Origin: Pseudonocardia sp. ICBG1293
GTDB lineage: Bacteria > Actinomycetota > Actinomycetes > Mycobacteriales > Pseudonocardiaceae
DNA: 64,000 nt
Assembly (NCBI RefSeq): GCF_020131355.1
Contig: NZ_JAHLEL010000060.1
Coordinates: forward strand, 1-64,000
Direction of reading: 5' to 3'
Shown one piece after another: positions 43,462-52,303 of this stretch. The position numbers and the translations under genes are program-made. Positions within the stretch are counted from its first letter, which is position 1. Every line of letters begins with the position of its first letter. The notes beneath the pieces were generated by a model. The model ran no database searches and was not told where the DNA came from. It saw nothing but the letters and a program-made list of their open reading frames with translations.

Positions 43462-43494
43462 ACAGGGCGGACCCCCGGTGGGGGTCCGCCCTGT
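43462..43494 (+). terminator. Strong intrinsic-type hairpin after the I36-like gene
   Basis: 15-bp perfect arms ACAGGGCGGACCCCC / GGGGGTCCGCCCTGT with a 3-base loop (GGT), followed by TTTGTGTGT. About 60 bases downstream of the stop at 43399. Confidence 0.85.
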
Positions 43495-43519
43495 TTGTGT
43501 GTAGCGGTCCTGTGTTAGA

Positions 43520-43655
43520 GGTTCTTTCGGCCCTGTCCGTCATCTGGGCGTAGCCAGACCTGGCGGCCCAGGAATAGCAAGGGTGGGGTGTCCCTTGCTA
43601 TTCCTGGGGGGTCAGGTATCCCTTGTGGCAGATGATGGACAGGGCCGAAAGAACC
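43520..43655. repeat. 136-bp nested inverted repeat, MITE-like
   Basis: Outer arms GGTTCTTTCGGCCCTGTCC plus TCATCTG pair with 43630-43655. Inner arms CCAGGAATAGCAAGGG / CCCTTGCTATTCCTGG pair around TGGGGTGT. No coding frame. The two nested stems and defined ends suggest a small mobile element or a structured RNA. No target duplication found. Confidence 0.7.
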
Positions 43656-43778
43656 GGATCCCTGTCCGGAGTCTGCCGGGGTTCGGGGCCCGACTTGGCT
43701 CACGGTTCGGCCTCTGAGCTGTGGGTGACGCTGTGACCTGCGGGTCCTGCTGCGGTAGCGGCGGGAAGTGCGCACTAA

Positions 43779-43899
43779 GAGGTCATTTCAGAACGAGGTC
43801 GACGTGTCTGTTGTAGACGACAAGCGGCTATCTGACCTGCCGTTTGATCTGTCGTCGAGGGGTCAATGGAAACTCGACAAGTCGTTCTGAAACGACCTC
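43779..43899 (+). repeat. 121-bp MITE, family 1, copy 5
   Basis: TAA on both sides (43776-43778, 43900-43902). Its right flank AACGAGGGTTCGTAGG is the same as that of the hybrid IS5 element at 7250. Confidence 0.93.
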
Positions 43900-43902
43900 T
43901 AA

Positions 43903-44903
43903 ACGAGGGTTCGTAGGCTCGGGTCTGTGGCGTACGTGCGCACGGTGCGGACCGGGTCGGGAGCGACTGCGGTCCAGATCGTGCACGGCTCACGGGCTGG
44001 CTCCCGCGATATCGAGCACCTGGGCTCCGCCCACGACCCGGACGCGGTCGAAGCGCTCAAGGCTGCGGCCCGCCAGCGCCTGGCCGGTGGACAGGGCGAG
44101 CTGGAACTCGACCTGGGCGAGGCCGGTGCTGCTGTGGCGGCGGCGAGTGGATCGGGGCCGTTGCCGATCGCCTCCTCGCGGATGACTCCGCTGTGGGACG
44201 CGCTCAACGCGGCCTACGGCCAGCTCGGTTTTGACGTTGCGACCAGCGGCGATGAGGTGTTCTGTCACCTGGTGCTGGCGCGGATCATCGAGGCGACCAG
44301 CAAGCTCGACAGCCTGCGTGTCCTGGCCGAGGCGGGTGTCGAGACCGTCTCCTATGCCACGGTGAAACGCCGTTTGCAGCGCTATGCCGACGACAGCTGG
44401 CGGCGTGGGCTGGCCGCGGCCTGCGCCGCGCATGCGGCGCTGGGGCCGGCGTCGTTGGTGCTCTACGACGTCTCGACGCTCTACTTCGAGGCCGACCCCG
44501 GTGATGGGTTCCGCGAACCCGGCTTCTCCAAGGAACGCCGCCTCCAGCCGCAGATCACCATCGGGCTGCTGACCGATGCCTCCGGGTTCCCGCTGATGAT
44601 CGAGGCGTTCGAGGGCAACCGCGCCGAGACCGCGACCATGCTGCCCACGTTGCGGGCGTTCATGACCGCCCACCAGCTCGACGACGTCACCGTGGTCGCC
44701 GACGCCGGCATGGTCTCCGAGGGCAACCGGCGCGCGATCGAGGCCGCAGGCCTGTCGTTCGTCCTGGGCGCGAAAATCTCGCAGGTCCCCTACGTGATCG
44801 CCGACTGGCATCGCCGACATCCCGACCAGGCGGTTCCTGACAAGCTGTTGCTGACCCAGCCCTGGCCCGCCGGGCACACCGACAAGCGTCGTGACCAGGT
44901 CAT
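43903..44903 (+). pseudogene. IS1634-family transposase, C-terminal part lost
   Basis: About 325 codons from GTG 43927. N-terminal region, then the start of the DDE core: LVLYDVSTLYFEADPGDGFR (first Asp), EAFEGNRAETATMLPTL and VVADAGMVSEGNRRAI (second Asp). It stops at the IS5 element at 44907. The rest of the catalytic domain is not found downstream. Confidence 0.88.
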
Positions 44904-44970
44904 TTAGACGTCGTTTCAGAAGTGGTGGGCCCGGTTCTGCCGGTGACGGCGGGGCTGGCAGCATCGGCTG

Positions 44971-45563
44971 ATGGTCGCGCCTCGTGTGTCTGAGAAGACG
45001 AAGATTTTCGAGTTGGAGATCGTCCTGACCGAGGTGGTGCCGGCGGTCCGGCGTCGGGTGCAGGTGCCGGGCGAGGTCGACTTGGCGGTGTTGCACGAGG
45101 TGGTGCAGTCAGTGATGGGCTGGACGAACTCTCATCTGCACGAGTTCGAGATCGTCGGGCGCCGCTACGGGATCCCAGACCCGGACTGGCCCGGACAGGA
45201 TGTCGCCGACGAGACGAAAGAGAAGCTGTTTCGGCTGGTCAAGGCTGGTGACCGGTTCGGTTACGTCTACGACTTCGGTGACAACTGGGCCCACGAGATC
45301 ACCGTCGAGGCGGTCGCGGCCGTCGAGCCGGGAGTGTGCTATCCGCGATGCGTCGCCGGGCAGGGGGCGTGCCCGCCCGAGGACGTCGGCGGGATCGGGG
45401 GTATGAGGACTTCCAGGCCGTGCTCGCCGACCCTGACCATCCCGACCGCGCCGAGCGCCTGGAGTGGGCGGGCGGGCCGTTCGACCCGCACCGCTTCGAC
45501 CCTGACGAGGCCGACCGGGCCTTGGAGTGGCTGGCCTGGCGGCCGCTGGCCCCGACCTCGTAG
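44971..45563 (+). pseudogene. pRiA4b ORF-3-like passenger gene, frameshifted
   Basis: Same G5 instead of G6 as the copy at 9892 (here about 45396-45401). The C-terminal 55 codons are out of frame. Confidence 0.85.
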
Positions 45564-45594
45564 GCGAGTGCCTCAGCGAGGGCTGGGTCGACCA

Positions 45595-46434
45595 TCACTT
45601 CGGCTTCGGCTTGGTGAGGCGGCGGTGGCAGATCAGGGCGCAGGCCAGCGATAACAGCGCGGTGATCGTGGATTCGGCGCGGTCGTAGCGCAGCGCGAGG
45701 CGGCGGAAGTCCAGCAGCCAGGACATGGTGCGCTCGACGACCCAGCGGACCCGCCCGAGCCGGGTGGAGTCCTCGATCCCGCGCCGGGCGATCCGCACCC
45801 CGATCCCACGCCCACTCAGGTAGCGGCGGCAGCGGGGATAGTCGTAGCCCTTGTCGGCGTGCACCTTGTCCGGCCGACGTCGCGGACGCCCCGGCTGTCC
45901 CGCCCGTTCGCGGACGCCGGGGTTGGTGTCCAGCAGCGGGGCGAGCATCCGACTGTCGTGGGTGTTCGCCCCGGTGACCAGCGCATGCAGCGGGAGCCCG
46001 CCTCGGTCGCAGAGCACGTGGTACTTGCTGCCCGCCTTCCCGCGATCGGTCGGCGAGGGCCCGGTGGCCTCGCCGCGGCGCTTGGCCCGCACGCTCACGC
46101 TGTCCACCGCCGCCCGCGACCAGTCCAGCAGGCCCTGCTGGGCGAGGCGGTCGAGCATCACCCGGTGCAGCTGGGCCCAGACCCCGGCCTGCTGCCACTG
46201 CCGTAGCCGCCGCCAGCAGGTCACTCCGGACCCACAGCCGAGCTCGGCGGGCAGCGCGTTCCAGCTGATCCCGGTCTTGAGCACGAACACGATCCCGGCC
46301 AGAGCGGCCCGATCCGGCACCCGCGGACGGCCTGTCCGTCCCCGCTTGTGCTTGCGCGGCTTGGGCAGCAGCGGCTCCACCAGCGCCCACAGCTCGTCGC
46401 TCACCAATCGCTCGACACAAGATCGCCGCGCCAC
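45595..46434 (-). CDS. IS5-family transposase (type 1)
   Basis: 279 residues, intact DDE transposase identical to those at 10516 and 36544. Confidence 0.93.
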   Translation of the reverse strand: MARRSCVERLVSDELWALVEPLLPKPRKHKRGRTGRPRVPDRAALAGIVFVLKTGISWNALPAELGCGSGVTCWRRLRQWQQAGVWAQLHRVMLDRLAQQGLLDWSRAAVDSVSVRAKRRGEATGPSPTDRGKAGSKYHVLCDRGGLPLHALVTGANTHDSRMLAPLLDTNPGVRERAGQPGRPRRRPDKVHADKGYDYPRCRRYLSGRGIGVRIARRGIEDSTRLGRVRWVVERTMSWLLDFRRLALRYDRAESTITALLSLACALICHRRLTKPKPK

Positions 46435-46505
46435 GACCGGACATGATCAGCTACCAGCGCCGATCCACACAGGACCGACACGCCGACTTCTGAAACGACC
46501 TCTTA

Positions 46506-48110
46506 GCTTGGTTTTTAACCTGTGTGTTGTCGTCGCGCGGTGATGGTGCGGTCGCGTTTGACCGTTTTCCCGACGTCGTGGCTGGTCGGGGTGTGCCGGT
46601 TGCGGGAGCCGGGTGGGCGGCCGGGACCGGGTCGGCTGGGTTTCGGTGCACTGGCCGGGAGGACGGTCCGCGCGCGGATGTTCCGAAAGGCGCGGCGAAC
46701 CCGGGCCGGGGTGAGCCGGGTGGGGGCGGCGGGTCGTTCCCAGGGGCGGCGTAGGTCGGCGGCCAGTGGTCGGGCCAGGCGGAGTTGGGTGTGGGAGGCG
46801 ATGATCAGCCAGGTCCAGCGGTCGGCGGCTTCGGGGGTGCGCAGCTTCGGGGTTGTCCAGCCGAGGGTCTGCTTGAGCAGGCGGAATGTGTGCTCGAGAT
46901 CGAATCTGCGGAGGAACGCCTGCCACCAGCGGTCCACGTCGGCGGCGCTCGCGTCGGTGGCGGAGCTCCATAGCCACACGGGCTTCGGGTCGCGGTCGCC
47001 GGGTAGGTGGTCGACCTGCAGCCGGAGCAGGGTGCCCTCGATGATCGGCAGTTCGCCGGCGTGGTCGATCCAGCACGTGCGCCGGGTCAGCCGGGGGTGG
47101 ACCCGGTCCCAGCTGGTCGCGACGGCAGTGCCGTAGCGGGTGGTCTTGGTCGTCGTGGTGTGCACCGGTTCGATCCAGGTGGCGGGCCGGTTCAAGGCGA
47201 TCTCCGGGCCGTGCTTGGGTGGGCGCCCGGTCGTGCCGGGCAGCCGTGGCGGCTTGGGCAGGCGCAGGACCCGGTCCGAGCGCAGTCGTCCGACCAGCTC
47301 GACGGGCAGATCGGCCAGTACGTAGGCGAGGCGGGTGATGTCGTATCCGGTGTCGGTGACGATCACGATGTCCGGGTCCCCGGGGCGCCAGTGCCCGGCG
47401 CTGGTCAGTCGCTCGATGACCGCGCGTAGCTGGGTGGCGGTCACCGCGGTGGCGTCGTCGGCCGGGCCGAGTCGAACCGCGTCCAGGACCGCCGTCCACG
47501 ACGTCCGGCCCGTCTCCAGGGCGGCGACGAACGAGTATGGCCAGCCCGGGATCAGCTGCGCGTTGCCCTTTCCGCGTCCGTAGACATGGCAGAACAGCCG
47601 CTGATCGCTGGTCGTAGCGTCCGGGCGCAGCCACGGGCTGACATCCACGGCGAGCACGATCCGACCGTCGACGGCACGGGGCAACGGGAGACCGGCCAGC
47701 ACCCGGCGCAGCCTCCGGGCGGAGATCCTGCCACAGGCCAACGCGTCGTACATCGCGCCGTGCCCGCGACGGTGCTCAGCCACCAAGGTCAGCTCCGGTA
47801 GCGAGCGAACCGGGCCGTCCGCGCACAACACGGCGTCGGTGAGCTCGAACAGCGCATCCGCTCGCGCAGTCAACGACGCGTAGAACTCCTGCCGAAACCC
47901 GGCAAGATCACCCCGCCCGACCGGAGTGTCACCGAGCACCACTGGCCCGGCAGAAGCCACACTGACCACCACGGCCACCGCTTTCGTCTTCGATGTTCTG
48001 TGGAAGGAACCCGAAGATGATCAAGCGGTGGCCGTACCCATGTCCCGCCGACACGCCGCCCGAACTACATCAACCTCCCAGCAGCAGCTCCGGAAGGTTA
48101 AAGATCAAGC
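46506..48110 (-). mobile_element. IS of the IS701/IS4-like group (NF041680-type transposase), 1605 bp
   Basis: Inverted ends GCTTGGTTTTTAACCT and reverse GCTTGATCTTTAACCT. It fits exactly between the TTA of the preceding IS5 and the TTA of the next IS5, with no spare base on either side. Confidence 0.8.
46515..47978 (-). CDS. Transposase, NF041680-like (DDE, IS701/IS4-related)
   Basis: 487 residues from GTG 47978. N-terminal DDE_5-like part: ELTDAVLCADGPVRSLPELT, RIVLAVDVSPWLRPDATTSD (first Asp), CHVYGRGKGNAQLIPGWPYS and DIVIVTDTGYDITRLAYV (second Asp). Further on: FLRRFDLEHTFRLLKQTLGW (Glu) and RTPEAADRWTWLIIASHTQL. Arg/Pro-rich C-terminal tail. Appears intact. Confidence 0.85.
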   Translation of the reverse strand: MAVVVSVASAGPVVLGDTPVGRGDLAGFRQEFYASLTARADALFELTDAVLCADGPVRSLPELTLVAEHRRGHGAMYDALACGRISARRLRRVLAGLPLPRAVDGRIVLAVDVSPWLRPDATTSDQRLFCHVYGRGKGNAQLIPGWPYSFVAALETGRTSWTAVLDAVRLGPADDATAVTATQLRAVIERLTSAGHWRPGDPDIVIVTDTGYDITRLAYVLADLPVELVGRLRSDRVLRLPKPPRLPGTTGRPPKHGPEIALNRPATWIEPVHTTTTKTTRYGTAVATSWDRVHPRLTRRTCWIDHAGELPIIEGTLLRLQVDHLPGDRDPKPVWLWSSATDASAADVDRWWQAFLRRFDLEHTFRLLKQTLGWTTPKLRTPEAADRWTWLIIASHTQLRLARPLAADLRRPWERPAAPTRLTPARVRRAFRNIRARTVLPASAPKPSRPGPGRPPGSRNRHTPTSHDVGKTVKRDRTITARRQHTG

Positions 48111-48113
48111 TTA

Positions 48114-49093
48114 GAGGTCGCGCGGATTGGTCACAGCTTGGCCGCGGTCGAGTGTCTGGGGGCGAGGGCGGGTACGGGCCTGCCGATCATGAAGTTATCT
48201 ACGCTTCGTGATCGTCTGGAGGCCGCGTGCCCACCCTGCCATCATGGCTGACCGAGCCGTTGTGGGACCAGTTCACCGCGCTGCTGCCTCATCGAGACGA
48301 GTTCGATCCCACCCATCCGCTGGGCTGCCATCGCCGCCGGATCGCGGATCGGATCGTGTTCGACAAGCTCCTGCAGGTACTGCGGTTCGGCTGCTCGTAT
48401 GAGGGCATCGCTGACAGCACCTGCTCGGCGACCACCATCCGCGATCGTCGTGACGAGTGGATCAGGCTCGGGGTCTTCGCCCAGCTGCGTCGGATCGTCC
48501 TGGACGCCTACGACCGCATCGTCGGTCTGCTGCTGCACGACATCGCCGTCGATGGCGCCATCACCAAGGCCCCCGGCGGCGGCGAGGTCGCCGGTCCGTC
48601 GCCGGTGGACCGGCGCAAACAGGGTATGAAACGTTCGGTGCTCGTCGAGGGATACGGCATCCCGCTGGGCCGAGTCCTGGCCGGAGCCAACCGGCACGAC
48701 TCCCCGCTACTGGGCCCCACCCTCGACCGCCTCGATGCTCTCGGCCCGCTGCCCGACGACATCACCGTGCACCTCGACGCCGGCTATGACTCCGGCAAGA
48801 CCCGCGACACGCTGGCCGAACGAGGCCTGCACGGCGAGATCGCGCACAAGGGTGAGAAAGCGCCGATCCAGGCCACCCGCCGCTGGCACGTCGAGCGGAC
48901 CAACGCTTGGCACAACAGCTTCAACCGGCTGCAGCGCTGCTACGAACGACGAGAAATCGTCGTCGACGCGTTCTTCGACCTCGCCGACACGATCGTCACA
49001 CTCCGTAGCTTGATTCGGCAGGCCTGGACCACACACCGCTGGAACGCCCGACCTGCACGACGTCCATGATCACCAACCAATCCGCGCGACCTC
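48114..49093 (+). mobile_element. IS5-type element, type 2, copy 2 (980 bp)
   Basis: Same as 29165-30144; TTA on both sides (48111-48113, 49094-49096). Confidence 0.93.
48227..49069 (+). CDS. IS5-family transposase (type 2)
   Basis: 280 residues, identical to the protein encoded at 29278-30120, complete DDE triad (DGAITKAP, HLDAGYDSGKT, VERTNAW). Confidence 0.93.
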   Translation: MPTLPSWLTEPLWDQFTALLPHRDEFDPTHPLGCHRRRIADRIVFDKLLQVLRFGCSYEGIADSTCSATTIRDRRDEWIRLGVFAQLRRIVLDAYDRIVGLLLHDIAVDGAITKAPGGGEVAGPSPVDRRKQGMKRSVLVEGYGIPLGRVLAGANRHDSPLLGPTLDRLDALGPLPDDITVHLDAGYDSGKTRDTLAERGLHGEIAHKGEKAPIQATRRWHVERTNAWHNSFNRLQRCYERREIVVDAFFDLADTIVTLRSLIRQAWTTHRWNARPARRP

Positions 49094-49099
49094 TTATTA

Positions 49100-50107
49100 G
49101 AGCGTCCGGCAGTAGAGGTGGCCGTGTGTCGGTGTTGGTAGAGACACGGACCTGCAAGTGATCATGGGATTGCTGATGTCCTGATGGTCGCCTGGAGGGT
49201 CCGTGCCTCTATTGCCAGAATCGCTGATCGACCCCCTCTGGGTCGAGTTCGCTGCCCTGATCGAGGCAGAGCGGCGCCCGGAGTTCGACCCGGCCCATCC
49301 GTGGGGCTGTCACCGTCGCCGGATCTCTGATCGGGTCGTGTTCGACCACGTCGTTGCCGCTCTGGTGCACGGTAGTGGCTACGAACGCATCGCCACGCCG
49401 GGTTGCTCGGACCGCACCATCCGCCGCCGTCTCGATGACTGGGCCACCGCGGGAGTCAGCGAGGAACTGCTCCGCACCGCGCTGGCCGGTTACGACCAGA
49501 TACTCGGCCTGGATCTTGACGATCTGGCGGTCGACGGATCGATCACCAAGGCACCAGGCGGAGGCGAGGTGGCCGGCCGCAGCCCTGTCGGCCGCGGCAA
49601 GCAGGGCACGAAACGGTCCGTGGCCTGCGATGACCAGGGCATCCCGCTGCACCTGGTCGCGGCGCGAGCCAACGACCATGACTCGCCCCTGCTGGAACCG
49701 ACCTTGACCGGCATCGTGACGATGATCGGCCCGCTGCCCCGCCACCGCGACGCCCACGGTGGTGATCTGTTCCCGACCGTGCACCTGGACCGCGGCTATG
49801 ACTCCGGCAAGACCCGTACTCTGCTGCACACCCTGGGCTTCACCGGCGAGATCGCGACCACGGGGGTCCCGGCTCCGATCCAGGCAGGACGACGGTGGCC
49901 CATCGAGCGCACGCACTCCTGGATGAACGGCTACGGCAAGCTGCGCCGGTTCACCGATCGCCGGAAGATCATCGTCGAGTTCTACCTCGACCTCGCCGCC
50001 GCGCTCACCGTGATCCGCCGGCTGATCAACCGTGCCCGCAGCCGCTACCGCTGGACAACCCGACCCACGACCCGTCGACTCCGATAACCATCAATCGCCG
50101 GACGCTC
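49100..50107 (+). mobile_element. IS5-type element, type 3, intact copy (1008 bp)
   Basis: Ends GAGCGTCCGGCAGTAG and reverse GAGCGTCCGGCGATTG. TTA on the left and TAA on the right, so the duplication may be TA only. It adjoins the type 2 IS5 element on the left and a MITE on the right. Confidence 0.9.
49203..50087 (+). CDS. IS5-family transposase (type 3)
   Basis: 294 residues. LLPESLIDPLWVEFAALIEA and HPWGCHRRRISDRVVFDHVV form the N-terminal region. DDE motifs are DDLAVDGSITKAPGGGEVAG, TVHLDRGYDSGKTRTLL and WPIERTHSWMNGYGKLRR. This is the only intact type 3 copy; fragments are at 5543 and 9137, and a mini-element at 36318. Confidence 0.92.
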   Translation: MPLLPESLIDPLWVEFAALIEAERRPEFDPAHPWGCHRRRISDRVVFDHVVAALVHGSGYERIATPGCSDRTIRRRLDDWATAGVSEELLRTALAGYDQILGLDLDDLAVDGSITKAPGGGEVAGRSPVGRGKQGTKRSVACDDQGIPLHLVAARANDHDSPLLEPTLTGIVTMIGPLPRHRDAHGGDLFPTVHLDRGYDSGKTRTLLHTLGFTGEIATTGVPAPIQAGRRWPIERTHSWMNGYGKLRRFTDRRKIIVEFYLDLAAALTVIRRLINRARSRYRWTTRPTTRRLR

Positions 50108-50110
50108 TAA

Positions 50111-50231
50111 GAGGTCATTTCAGAACGAGGTCGACGTGTCTGTTGTAGACGACAAGCGGCTATCTGACCTGCCGTTTGATCTGTCGTCGAGGGGTCAATG
50201 GAAACTCGACAAGTCGTTCTGAAACGACCTC
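50111..50231 (+). repeat. 121-bp MITE, family 1, copy 6
   Basis: TAA on both sides. The right flank TCTGAGCCAAGTCGGG equals the right flank of the type 1 IS5 element at 11423. Confidence 0.93.
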
Positions 50232-50522
50232 TAATCTGAGCCAAGTCGGGCCCGAGACGCGCAGCCCGGACACGAGACCCGCACCGGACCGAAGATCATC
50301 AGATGATGCATGGATCTGCTCGGTTGTCGAGAAGACCGCCCATGGACGCAGGCAACCCAAGATCAACAGCCAAAGGACCCACGCATCCACCGATGACCTC
50401 CGGCAGCCAGCGACATCCGCACCAACCGAACCGGCACCCCGAGGACGAGGAGCTGCCGCGCCGCTTCCGGTCCTCACCCGCCAAAGCCGGGCTGTCGTCC
50501 GGATCGACTTGCATACCGCTGG
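50232..50522. other. Non-coding remnant with dispersed repeats
   Basis: 290 bp without a coding-like frame. It holds GAAGATCATCAGATGATGCA and AAGATCAACA blocks related to 36060-36190, and the third copy of the GC-rich hairpin (50448-50512). Its last five bases GCTGG form the IS21 target duplication. Confidence 0.5.
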
Positions 50523-51098
50523 TGTCGACGGATCCTGAAATCTGACCCCCTGGCGTTCCGGGAATCGTGACCCCTCCCAACGCTGGGGAGGTGCTGCACG
50601 TGGAGGACTGGGCGGAGATCCGTCGTCTGCATCGGGCCGAGGGTGTCCCGATCAAGGAAATCGCCCGCCGGCTCGGGGTAGCCCGGAACACGGTGCGGGC
50701 GGCGCTGCGCTCGGAGGGGCCACCGAAGTACGAGCGCGTGTCGCGGGGCTCGGTCGCTGATGCCTACGAGCCGCAGGTACGGGCGCTGCTGGTGCAGTGG
50801 CCGAGGATGCCGGGGCCGGTGATCGCGCAGAAGATCGGCTGGCCTTACTCCGAGGGGCCGCTGAAGAAGCTGTTGGCCCGGATCCGGCCCGAGTACGTCG
50901 GGATCGATCCGTCGGACCGGACCGTCTACGAGCCGGGCGAGATCGCCCAGTGCGACCTGTGGTTCCCCGAGACCCTGATCCCGGTCGCGGCAAGGCAGGC
51001 GCGGATCCTGCCGGTGCTGGTGCTGACCTGAGGTTCCCCCGCTTTGCCGGAGTGTCTGAACACTGGTTCGATCTTGAGGGCCAGGAAGGAAGGCACTG

Positions 51099-51410
51099 GT
51101 GCCCGCACCGAAAAAGTACCCCGATGAGCTGCGCGAACGAGCGGTTCGGCTGTATCGGGAGTCCGACCCTCGCCCGACGTTCCGGGGGCTCGCCGAGCAG
51201 CTCGGGGTGCATCACGAGGCCCTGCGCAACTGGGTCCGTCAGGCCGAGGCAGACACCGGCGAGCGCCATGATCGGCCGTCGACCGACATGCTCGCCGAGA
51301 ACCGCCGGCTCGCGCGGGAGAACGCTGAGCTGCGGCGGGTCAACGAGGTCCTGCGCGCGGCGAGCGCCTATTTCGCCAGCGAGATCGGCCCGACCCGGAG
51401 GAAATCATGA
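51099..51410 (+). CDS. IS3-family transposase OrfA (type 2)
   Basis: 103 residues, identical to the protein encoded at 7902-8213. Confidence 0.92.
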   Translation: MPAPKKYPDELRERAVRLYRESDPRPTFRGLAEQLGVHHEALRNWVRQAEADTGERHDRPSTDMLAENRRLARENAELRRVNEVLRAASAYFASEIGPTRRKS

Positions 51411-52303
51411 GCTTCGTCGATGCCCATGATTTCCCCGCCGGTCTCGTACTACGGGTCCTGAACATCGCGGCCTCGACCTACTACGACTGGCGCGCCCGCC
51501 GCGCGAACCCCTCTCAGCGGCAGCTCGACGACGCCGTCCTGCTTGAGCAGATCGTGAAGATCCGCTCGGTGAGCGAGTTCGCCACCACCTACGGATCCCC
51601 GCGGGTGTGGCTGGAGCTGCGCCGCCAGGGCGTGCACGTCGGGCGCAAGCGCGTCGCTCGGATCATGCGCGAGCACGGCCTTCAGGGCGCGCACCTGCGT
51701 CGCGGCTGGAAGGGCGGCTCGACCCGGCAGAATCCGGCCCACCGCCCGGCGCCGGACCTGCTCGAACGCGACTTCACCGCGACCGCGCCCAACCGGGTGT
51801 GGGTGGCGGACCTGACTCGCATCGTCACCGGTGAGGGCGTGTTGTGGCTGGCCTCGGTGCGGGACGCGTTCTCCAACCGGGTCGTCGGCTGGGCCACCGA
51901 CCCGCGAGCCACGACGGTGCTGGTGCTGACCGCGCTCAACCACGCGCTGCGCTCCCGGAGCCTGCGTCCCGGTCAGTTGATCTTTCACAGCGACAAGGGG
52001 GCCCAATACACGGCACTGCGATTCACTCAGCGCCTGGTCGACGCGGGTGTCGCCCCGTCGACAGGGTCCACAGGGGACAGCTATGACAACGCCCTCGCCG
52101 AGAACCTGTGGTCCACGCTCAAGATCGAGCTGCTCTACTGGCCCGGGACGGGCTTCGCGACCCGCTGCGAGGCCGAGCATGCGCTGATCCGCTACCTCGA
52201 CGGCTGGTACAACCCGCGCCGGATCCAGGCCCGCCTCGGAGGGCTCTCACCCGACGAGTACGAAGACGACTATCGTCGCGCCCAGCGCGACGCCGACAGG
52301 TAA
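51407..52303 (+). CDS. IS3-family transposase OrfB (type 2)
   Basis: 298 residues. One difference from 8210-9106 (NIAAS for NIAAP at about residue 23). Complete DDE triad. Confidence 0.92.
   Translation: MSFVDAHDFPAGLVLRVLNIAASTYYDWRARRANPSQRQLDDAVLLEQIVKIRSVSEFATTYGSPRVWLELRRQGVHVGRKRVARIMREHGLQGAHLRRGWKGGSTRQNPAHRPAPDLLERDFTATAPNRVWVADLTRIVTGEGVLWLASVRDAFSNRVVGWATDPRATTVLVLTALNHALRSRSLRPGQLIFHSDKGAQYTALRFTQRLVDAGVAPSTGSTGDSYDNALAENLWSTLKIELLYWPGTGFATRCEAEHALIRYLDGWYNPRRIQARLGGLSPDEYEDDYRRAQRDADR

Larger units (their letters stand above)
44907..46502 (-). mobile_element. IS5-type element, type 1, with passenger gene, copy 3 (1596 bp)
   Basis: Same ends as at 9828; TTA on both sides (44904-44906, 46503-46505). 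Its right neighbour begins immediately after the TTA. Confidence 0.93.

Noticed and set aside
43779..43899. Coding potential of the 121-bp MITE
   Set aside because: Several frames are open through it and create fusion products with neighbours, but none has its own start, RBS and stop within the unit.
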